Shown here: positions 56,260-64,000 of the stretch, in pieces
Layout: every line of letters starts with the position of its first letter
How positions within the stretch are numbered: position 1 is the stretch's first letter
Assembly (NCBI RefSeq): GCF_905475395.1
Contig: NC_058339.1
Span: forward strand, 92,948,520 to 93,012,519
Direction: 5' to 3'
Length of the DNA: 64,000 nucleotides
Origin: Chrysoperla carnea
Lineage: Eukaryota > Arthropoda > Insecta > Neuroptera > Chrysopidae
The notes under the pieces: generated by a model
What the model saw: the letters and a program-made list of their open reading frames with translations, nothing else
What the model was told of the DNA's origin: nothing
Databases searched by the model: none
Made by a program: the position numbers and the translations under genes

Positions 56260-56815
56260 TTATTAATGTAAGATTTAGACTACAAGCCCATGTTAAAACT
56301 TTTCGGGTGAAATGACCCACCAGGAATCATGTTGAAAAAGATGCTCGTGTATGTAAAAGTAAGTTTAAGCATCATGGCGTCAGTTTTGCGCGATACAGGT
56401 GAGTACAGATGCGAATACTAATGTCTAATTCCTCGGTATCTCATCCGCAAATATGTACGACGTTGCTGGATTTAAATCTGCATAAGTATTCGAAGCGAAT
56501 TACATAAATGTCTTACTAAAACAAATCAGGAAACCTGTGGAAATTGAGGGGAGATCAATAATTTTTTTATATTCTGGTATCGACCTTACCGAATTTATTC
56601 CTGTACGGCATTTATGTATTTTGCTTTGAGTTAGTGCTTGAGATACCAAGATATATGACATTCATATTCTCACCTGTACCGCGCAAAACTGACGCCATGG
56701 TGCTTAAACTTACTTACATATAGGAGTATCTTTTTCAACACGATTCCTGGAGGGTCCTATCACCCAACAAATTTTAGCATGCGCTTGTAATCTAAACCAT
56801 TATTACAATTGGAAT
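56260..56815. repeat. Foldback element, ~550 bp with ~150-bp arms
   Basis: Left GATTTAGACTACAAGCCCATG, CAGGAATCATGTTGAAAAAGAT, AAGTTTAAGCATCATGGCGTCA, GTTTTGCGCGATACAGGTGAG; right CTCACCTGTACCGCGCAAAAC, TGACGCCATGGTGCTTAAACTT, ATCTTTTTCAACACGATTCCTGG, GCGCTTGTAATCTAAACC. The arms are clearly inverted with moderate divergence. Non-coding. Confidence 0.8.
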
Positions 56816-57639
56816 AATTTGATTTATTTTTGAACTATTTTCATTTTTGCATGGATATCGTATAGCTCAAAGACTTGACTATAGACAAAGCAGGCACAGT
56901 TTTTAATGCACCTTATATAAACTTTCCCGTTCAGTTGTCATTGTTATTGTATTATATGATTAAAGCATTGTCATGCTTACTTAAAACTAAAACAATTTTT
57001 ATGCTTTTTTTAATATGTTGTTATATAATCAGTATAGAACATTATATAGAACATTAGTGATAGTGGATCAAATAAGTAGGTAAGTAAGAAGGGACGATTT
57101 GTGCTTGCTCCCTTCAGTTATAGTTCTATACTTATAATATGTTATTTAAACCACCAAATTAGGGTAATTTCATATAATAGATTGTATATATATATATTGT
57201 GACCAATCTATTTGTCAAAATCAGCGGTGCATTTAATTTGATTATCTCGACACGTCAATTTTATTGTTCGTGTTAGTTGCATCACTCTCTCTTATTTATA
57301 CAAAATACAGACGCAGGCTTGTATTTAGAAATTATTTAAGATTGCATTGGAAATAAATACGGTAGTTGTCTGATATCAAATTTCCCTTATTACACAAGTA
57401 AAATGTAAAACTGGACTTGATACCATAACAAAATTTAAAAGTGAAATTAAAATTGATTAAAAAACGAAGAAGTTAAAGATTGTTTTTCCATCTCTTTTTA
57501 GCAAAACAGTTTTGCAAAGTTTTATATATATTTTTAGGTATTTCTATGGTGAGAATTCTTCACCTGAAGTGCCAACAAGACTATTGTATCATTTTTTTAC
57601 CAGATTTTAAAGAATGATATATTTTAGAACTATGTCCCT

Positions 57640-58070
57640 TTTCGAACGTTATCGCTCTGATTAGTTTGCGGGTTGGGAAGTAAAACCAAAAACTGTGTAG
57701 CATAAAAATCGACACAAAAAACCGATCATTTTCATCTAGGTTACCTAGAAAACTAAAACTTTTTCAATCCTTTCAGCTTGCCATGAATTTGAGAATATGC
57801 AAAAATATTTTTATAATTTACCAATCTGTATTTTTTATCGAAATTTTATGTTTTTTTAATAAAAAAAATGAGTTGTGAAAGTTAGTTATCAGAAGTTAAA
57901 GATAATAGAGATAATTTAAAGCATGTACAGTTAAATTTTATGTTATGTCATAATAAATATCTTGATCAAACCAAATGTACGCACATATTGGGTTGACTAC
58001 CAAATCAGAAGCATATCTTATTTAGACTAATATTACATTTAATTCATTATTTCTTAGCCTACGTAAGGAA
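57640..58070 (+). repeat. R2 dispersed family, copy d
   Basis: GGTTACCTAGAAAACTAAAAC, TTTCAGCTTGCCATGAATTT, GCAAAAATATTTTTATAATTT, TATCAGAAGTTAAAGATAATAG, TTATGTTATGTCATAATAAA, GCACATATTGGGTTGACTACC. Confidence 0.75.
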
Positions 58071-58389
58071 TTAATAAGTTGTGCAGGTCCATTATGTATG
58101 AAATATTAATAATGCTGTGTAGAATTACAATTTTCTGTAAATACAAGCCTGTATTATTAAATTACACAATCTTATTTTTATTAAAAAAAAAAGTGTCACC
58201 CAATTCCAGTCAGTACATAATATTATGTATTACATCAAGGTTACTATACTACTATGATGCACCTGCAAAACTTTAACAAAAGTGTAGTCGCTGCACTGCC
58301 CTAATATAATACATAATGTTAGCTACCCTTGCTTTATTATTGGGTACAACAATCTATTCAACAGTTCTAGGTCTATAATATATTCTGTA

Positions 58390-58445
58390 AAATATTACAG
58401 TTGAATCTTGATAACTCAAATGTCGAGGAAAATGCATAAAATTTC
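58390..58445 (+). repeat. Possible Tigger/pogo terminal repeat relic
   Basis: TTACAGTTGAATCTTGATAAC, TCAAATGTCGAGGAAAAT, then AAATTTCGAG. 'CAGTTGAA(T/C)CT(T/C)GATAACTC(A/G)AA' after TA is the wording of many Tigger-type ends. The opposite end was not found. Confidence 0.4.
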
Positions 58446-58979
58446 GAGTAAATAAGTTTTTGGCTTATGGACGTTCCTTTGGCTTATGGAATTCAAGCCA
58501 TGAAATTATTTGAGACTTTCGTTTCAAATTTTCAGAGTGGTATCTGTTGGAAAAATTATTAAAATTTCTCGATATTTACCATAGTTTTTAAACAATTAAT
58601 TTGTTTATAATAAATTTCTCCCCACTTTGATCGATGAATAAGTTGAAAATGTGGACTCAGCGGTTGAAAATATTTCGGTAGGATCTGTAAAAGCATACGA
58701 TACCCACTCAGCGCCTACACTAATTGTAAAAAACTTCAACATGTAGCTTTCTTAAGTAGTATAACTTCAATAAATCATAATTTAGCCATTTTATATGTTG
58801 AAATTTGTGGAAATTTTGTTTTCCGATAAAAGAACGACATATCCGGATCGAGGTTTGCAGTTACATAAAATTTAAATTCATCATCAATATTTTAATATTT
58901 TTACTGTACCTACTACTTCAAAGTTGTAAATCTACATAACACACATGCAATGATGAATGCATTCAATATTGGCTGGGAG

Positions 58980-59320
58980 TAAAGTATGTGGAAGGGACAG
59001 CTAAATCGATCGCAGCGCTCTTATCTTATAAAATTAACAATAAATCACGTGTTTTATTTAAAAAATATGACTAATTTTACAAGCAAATGGTATAGAAAAT
59101 ATCAAATTATTGAATTAGAAATTGTAAAAATTAAAAACGTAATTGCATAAATAGTATTTATTTAAAAATAATTAACATATACTTTGTCAGCAATGTTCAA
59201 TGTAAAACATATATACAATCCATAGGCTTCCATTCATCCAATTATATAAATAATGTAAATTGTCATTACGATGGTAACTCCATGAAATAAAACTCACGCA
59301 TGATGCGAATAGTGTATATC
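58980..59320 (-). repeat. R3-related element, inverted
   Basis: The right side holds GATGGTAACTCCATGAAATAAAACTCACGCATGATGCGAAT, the inverse of the R3 left end. The left side GGGACAGCTAAATCGATCGCAGCGCT recalls the R3 right end in inverse. The middle is diverged. Confidence 0.6.
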
Positions 59321-59814
59321 ATATCTCGTAACATATTATTTAAAGTTAAGGGTGTTTGTGTTGTTATTATATAATATATCATTTTCATATAAAATTCCCC
59401 TTGTTTTGTAAAAAAAAAAAAAAATAAAAATATTCTACATATATTTATCGGATGATATCAGGTCAAATGAAGGGTGTATAGTACTATAGTACTGTAATAT
59501 TGTACGTCACTATTATTCAAGATGTAACAACCTTTTAATCGCATTTTATCATTTACGTCACATAAATCAGAAAACAAGTGAACGAAACACAAAAGTCATA
59601 TGGTTTTTTACATATTTTAATTATTATTTGCACACACATTCTATTTTGGACTTCGAATATATGTATATTGGAACGCTTTTTTATATGGCTTGATGATAAA
59701 CGGCTGCTTTGTACAGTGTTCCAACTGAATCGGACATTTCAAAAAGCTGAAAAGTCACACATGTGAATATTTCAAAAATCAACAAGTGAAATTTTCTAAA
59801 TTAAAAAAACCCCT

Positions 59815-59985
59815 AACTTATTTTTTGCCTATTTTTTCATTTTCCCGGGTACGAAACCTTAAATTTGCACTTGAAACATAGTTAAGAACACTCCCCATTA
59901 AATTACCTTTAACACGAAACAAAAAAAATCAAAATCGGTTCATTCGTTTAAGCGCTACGACACCACAGACATTTTCCTTTGGGTT
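59815..59985 (-). repeat. Dispersed repeat family F4, inverted copy
   Basis: ACGAAACCTTAAATTTGCAC, TTGAAACATAGTTAAGAACA, CAAAATCGGTTCATTCGTTTAAGCGCTACGACACC invert the order seen at 40195-40520. Confidence 0.75.
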
Positions 59986-60143
59986 CGGGGTTTAAAAAAT
60001 GATACCCTGGCAAGTTTGCTGTCGCTTCTTGATCCAATAGCTTCGCATTCCCATTTATTTAATAAAAACAAGCAATCTATGGAAAATAAATATTTATTTG
60101 ACAGATTACAAAATAATTTGACATTAAATTAGAAATTGTAGAA

Positions 60144-61822
60144 ATGGCTTTAATGAGAAAAGATGATACAGATGATGCATCTGATTTAGAAGTACAATTT
60201 ATATTAAGATTACCGCATGAAAGTGCTAGAATATTACGAGCGTTAATGCATGCTGGTGTATCGTTAAAAGATCGTTTATCTATTGATATGTATAAAGATC
60301 TACGACATGTTGTATTCCAATTGGATAATTGGGTCTATTATGGTAAAATATATAATTTACCAACAGTCATTGAAAGTTTAAAAACTATTGATGGTAAATC
60401 GTTCTTTAAAACAGCGGATATATCACAAATATGTGTATGTACTAATGAAGAATTTGGAAGGTATGTAGTGCACAGTAAATTATTCCGGACAAAAGTCAGA
60501 AAACTCTTTTGTTTTGCATTGAAAGTTGTTTTTTAATGTAGTTAGATCCACTCCATCATACATGGATGCATGTTATTATTGTTGCAGCTCTCGATTTACC
60601 GTGTAATTCAATTTACGCTTACTGTGTTTGGTAGTGTTTAGTAGTTTACCATTTCCCAATAATTTGTTTTATATAATTTGGCTCCATATACAACCTAAAA
60701 TCATAAACCGTGCATAAAAGAAAACGTGTTGGAATTATTTTTGCAGTTCTGAAGATGAGCTTAATATTAATAAAAGTATTGCAAATAACAACTCAGAAAA
60801 CAGTAGAATGAAAACTAACAAAAAATATAATTGGCCTCATGGATTAACTCCACCGTTGAAGAATGTCCGTAAACATCGATTTCGTAAAACATTACCAAAA
60901 GAATATGTTGAACTATCTGAAATCGAACGTGAAGTTCGTACATTATTACGAGCTGATAATGATGCTGTTAGTGTACGATGGGAAATTATTTATGAAAATG
61001 ACAAAAATATTTATCAAAAAGTTATGACAGCAGAAAAATTAAAAAAAGATGTTGAAGAAATGGATATATTCGGTGATATTAGTGATGACATCGAAGCAGA
61101 GGATTGTAGTAATAGGTTTGATATCGTTAACTTTACACAGAATCTTTGCTTAGAAGTATTTCCAAGTAAATCTATATTTGCACTTGGAAAAAATTCAAGT
61201 TGTCGGTTTCTTTAAGTTTTTTTGTGGAGCCCAAAAAGGAATGTTAAGTTTGACCGCTATGTGTGAGTGTCTGTCTGTTTGTCTGTAGTCTTTTCACCGC
61301 GCCAAGGTTGTCCAGCAAAAGGAAAACCTGAATTCAATTTTGCATTTATTTGGATTTATTTTTATCTGCAATGACGGCCATATTAATTAGTATCGTTCCA
61401 ATTACAGCATGCAATCCAGCACACTTAAAGCACAACTTTATGATTCGAGTGATGATGAAAAGAATTTTGAAGGAGTTGAAATTAAAGAAATGGTAGACGA
61501 TACAGAAGAGACAATAAATTCTGTTTTACATGAAAATATAACTGATGGAACCACTGAAATGGAAACGCACTCAATCAGCAGACCACAAGAATTGGATGAC
61601 GAATCTGAATCGACTGATATAAATTATCAAGAATTTTGTACAAGTTTAAAGTATGATATATTTGATTTAGAAGCTGAACGCGACCAATTATTAAATAAGT
61701 TGGAAGGTATTGAAAACTTTGCTTTAAAAGAACGTTTAATTGAAACATTAAATAATTTTGAAAAGGAAATTGTTAATAAGAAAAGTTTATTACAAAATTT
61801 TGAAACTTATGTAAATAAATAA
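60144..61822 (+). CDS. TAF7: Transcription initiation factor TFIID subunit 7
   Basis: Three exons: 60144-60460, 60747-61115, 61408-61822 (TAA). They join in phase to 366 aa (human 349). TAF7 is a TFIID subunit that binds TAF1 in the nucleus and holds back its acetyltransferase activity until transcription starts. The N-terminal TAFII55 domain shows DLEVQFILRLPHESA, LKDRLSIDMY, VIESLKTIDGKSFFKTADI, then WPHGLTPPLKNVRKHRFRK, EREVRTLLRADNDAVSVRWEII. The rest is an acidic linker (DIFGDISDD, YDSSDDEKNFEG) and a C-terminal coiled coil (LEAERDQLLNKLEGIENFALKERL). The start ATG is the first in frame and sits next to the first conserved block. Intron 2 carries a short F4-type fragment (CTATGTGTGAGTGTCTGTCTG, ~61257-61280). 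Confidence 0.95.
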
Positions 61823-63179
61823 AAAGTTAATAAAAGTACGAAGAAGTGTGTGAAATAAATAATTGAAATAATTTGTATTTATATTAATAATATCTTTAGG
61901 TTGTTCGGCTGACTTGGCAAAGATTATATAATTATTAATTGAATAATAAGTCGTCGAAAAATGAGTTTTGTCGCTCAAAAAAATATATAATTTTCTGTTT
62001 TGAAATTTAGGTTTTGATATTTTTCTAAAATCAACGATTTTCCACGTTTTTCCACCAATTTTATATAATCTCAAACTATGCTTTTTAAACATAAAATAGG
62101 TCACTCCAAAGTTATTGGGCGTAAAACTTCTCAAATTCAGTAAATTTCCAAAATGTCTTTGCTAAGTTTAAGTACATATCCCACATATTTAAAATACCTA
62201 AAGATAATCCGTTCTTTATTGAATATTGAGTATTGAATGACTAATATATTAAATATTTTTAATATAAATATATTTATTTATCCAAACATAATAAAAATAG
62301 TGAACCTTTTACAAAACAAGTTGATTCTAGAGGCTTATGAAGACAATAGATTATAAAATACAGTAGGGTTCCATTATTATAAATAATAATAATTCTAGTT
62401 GTTTTATTTTATATATATTAAATACAATGTTAGGTTCAATTCACCCTTCTCTAATTCTGTAGCATTGCATGCATTGCCATGCCATTGTAATGCGTAAGCA
62501 ATGCCTGTTGTAACAAAAGACAATGTGTTATATACTTTTCTTTATAACATCAACATGATACGTAAGTATCTACGAGGAGGTATATCTATATGAAGACCTC
62601 CTGGTGTTATCACCTACGTCCTAACATGCTTAATACAACGGTTTATAGGATTTAATAAAGAAAAAAAATCAGTAAAATATTATGTACTTTTATTTTTATT
62701 AGATATTGAAAAACTATATCATTCGAGTGATATTTTAACTTACTATTGAACAAACTATATCTTTACGATAACGATAACGATAAGTGATACTTTACGATCT
62801 GTTTTATTTGAAATCAATATCCGTTTACATACAAATAGTTTACTACGTACCTACCTCATCACTATCATCGCTCGTGTGCTGCAAGTTGTCCTGCGGCATT
62901 GATTAAAGTCTATATCATATACTTAACGGTATTGTTTTTATGTGATACTAGCTTGATACCTGCCCGCTTTTGAAAAATTCTAATCAGATGGAAAATTTGA
63001 TTCTATACAAAAAGTTTTATATAAAATTTATCGAAATTTTCCTTAGTTTAAAACATATTTGGAAAAAACCAAAGGTGTGCTTTTTGACGCTTGTCTTCAA
63101 TTTCCACCCTCTAATTTAATAGCACTTTGCGGTTTATTCTTCTTTGATAACCCATTGAACCCTTAGTTCCGTTCTATAT
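61823..63179. other. Intergenic downstream of TAF7
   Basis: AATAAA-type signals follow the TAF7 stop at ~61853. No gene is seen. CTAGCTTGATACCTGCCCGC at ~62948 belongs to the '..CCCGCTTCG..' repeat wording. The rest is AT-rich simple sequence. Confidence 0.55.
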
Positions 63180-63790
63180 GACATAATCAACAACCTATTA
63201 GAAGCCCGACAGTTCCAATACCTCGGAAGTATTGTTTCTGAAAACAGCGGCAAAGATGTAGAACAAAGAATCAGAAAAGCCAAGGCAGCGTTTGCGCAAC
63301 TTCGACCCATCGGGAGATCACACCAACTCAGAAGACACACTAAATTGAAAATATTCGAGACTAATGTCAAAAGTGTTCCTCTGTGTGGATGTCAAACCTG
63401 GAAAGTCTCACAAAGCATCACCAGACAACTGCAAGTCTTTATCAACAGTTGTCTCAGACACATCCTCAACATTTATTGGCCCAACACGATTTCTAATGAA
63501 AACCTGCTGGACACCTGTCACCAAACTCCAGTAGGACACACCATCAAGCAACGCAAATATGATTGGATTGGTCACAAACTCAGACGAAACAACAGCATTG
63601 CCAAAGAAGCACTTGAGTGGAATCCCCAAGGAAAAAGAAGGGTGGGTCGACCTCGTTATACCTGGTGAAGAACCCTGGAGCAATAAATTACTGAAGAAGG
63701 CAAATCTTGGGGAAAAGTCAAGTCCACGGCACAGAATCGAGTACGTTGGCGAGCATTTCTTGAGGCCCTTCGGGATCATAGGACATAAAT
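63180..63790 (+). mobile_element. Non-LTR retrotransposon (LINE), 3' end of the coding region, decayed
   Basis: Reads QYLGSIVSENSGKDVEQRI, KAKAAFAQLRPI, then TKLKIFETNVKSVPLCG, TWKVSQSITRQLQVFINSC, LRHILNIYWPNTISNENLL, RKYDWIGHKLRRNN, ALEWNPQGKRRVGRPRYTW. This is the segment after the reverse-transcriptase palm in invertebrate LINEs with an endonuclease-RT ORF; the clade (RTE-like or related) cannot be settled from this part. After 'RPRYTW' the frame meets TGA and TAA stops, though homologous text continues (KVKSTAQNRVRWRAFLEAL). The endonuclease and main RT domain are missing: a 5'-truncated dead copy, as usual for LINEs. Confidence 0.85.
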
Positions 63791-64000
63791 ATAAAATATA
63801 TTAGTAGCCCAGAAAATTGATATCTTAAAGACAAAAAATGAATGAATGTACATTTCAATTTAATTATAAATATTTTATTAATTTTTTTATAATGTTTTTG
63901 TTATTTAACCAATTTATAATTAGTTTATTACAATCTAATAATTCGGATCACAGTGAAATTACAAAAATTACAACAAAGTTTATAACAAAACCTAGAAACT
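63791..64000. other. AT-rich flank, no feature seen
   Basis: Only AT-rich sequence to the end of the window; the start may be the LINE 3' tail. Confidence 0.5.

Larger units (their letters stand above)
34450..60143. other. 26-kb interval without a recognisable gene
   Basis: Between the Lmx1 upstream region and TAF7. All open frames are short (under ~125 codons), AT-rich and without family features. At least a dozen repeats are placed separately below. Short simple repeats include CAAAG units at ~40811-40832. It could hold long-range enhancers, non-coding transcripts or 5' UTR exons of Lmx1, but nothing in the sequence proves any of these. Confidence 0.6.

Noticed and set aside
34450-60143. 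LTR retrotransposon or virus-derived element in the desert
   Set aside because: No paired long direct repeats with coding between them and no capsid, protease, integrase or envelope-like frame were seen; the two R3 copies are 400-bp dispersed repeats with no coding sequence between.
61790-62134. 114-codon minus-strand frame overlapping the TAF7 end
   Set aside because: Antisense to TAF7 3' UTR, Phe/Asn/Lys-rich, no family features.

Overview
This is a 64-kb piece of an AT-rich, intron-rich animal nuclear genome, almost certainly insect. Splice sites are ordinary GT-AG, introns range from about 65 bp to several kb, and a GnRH/AKH-superfamily receptor, an Lmx1 homeobox gene and a TRIM37 gene with insect-like sequence are present. 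I cannot fix the order of insect. About 8 kb codes for protein; the rest is introns and intergenic DNA crowded with short dispersed repeats, mostly foldback or MITE-like. I saw no LTR element, no virus-like element, no CRISPR array and no bacterial-type feature.

Layout. 1-5 kb: the last four coding exons (+) of a GnRH/AKH/corazonin-type peptide receptor, whose earlier exons lie outside the window. 6.6-8.4 kb (-): the complete splicing factor Prp31 (497 aa), flanked by two inverted copies of a ~480-bp repeat. 10-16.2 kb (+): complete TRIM37, 14 coding exons, 1056 aa. 17.1-19.3 kb (+): a three-exon gene encoding a 651-aa fusion of a THAP zinc finger with a pogo/Tigger-type transposase that has lost a catalytic Asp; this is the most unusual gene here. 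19.9-21.4 kb (-): a LYAR-type nucleolar zinc-finger protein (275 aa). 22.5-23.2 kb (+): LSm2 (95 aa). 25.1-33.9 kb (-): the LIM-homeobox factor Lmx1 (357 aa), with a short 5' coding exon recognised by splice phase. 34.5-60.1 kb: 26 kb without a recognisable gene, full of repeats. 60.1-61.8 kb (+): TAF7 (366 aa). 63.2-63.8 kb (+): a broken 3' end of a non-LTR retrotransposon.

How the genes relate. Prp31/TRIM37 and LYAR/LSm2 are two divergent pairs. Prp31 and LSm2 both belong to the U4/U6 snRNP pathway and TAF7 to TFIID; these are housekeeping genes, probably neighbours by chance. Lmx1 is the one obvious developmental regulator, and the large repeat-filled intergenic space upstream of it is where distant enhancers would be expected. 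Exon joins were derived by hand from splice consensus plus reading phase; every complete gene closes to a whole number of codons.
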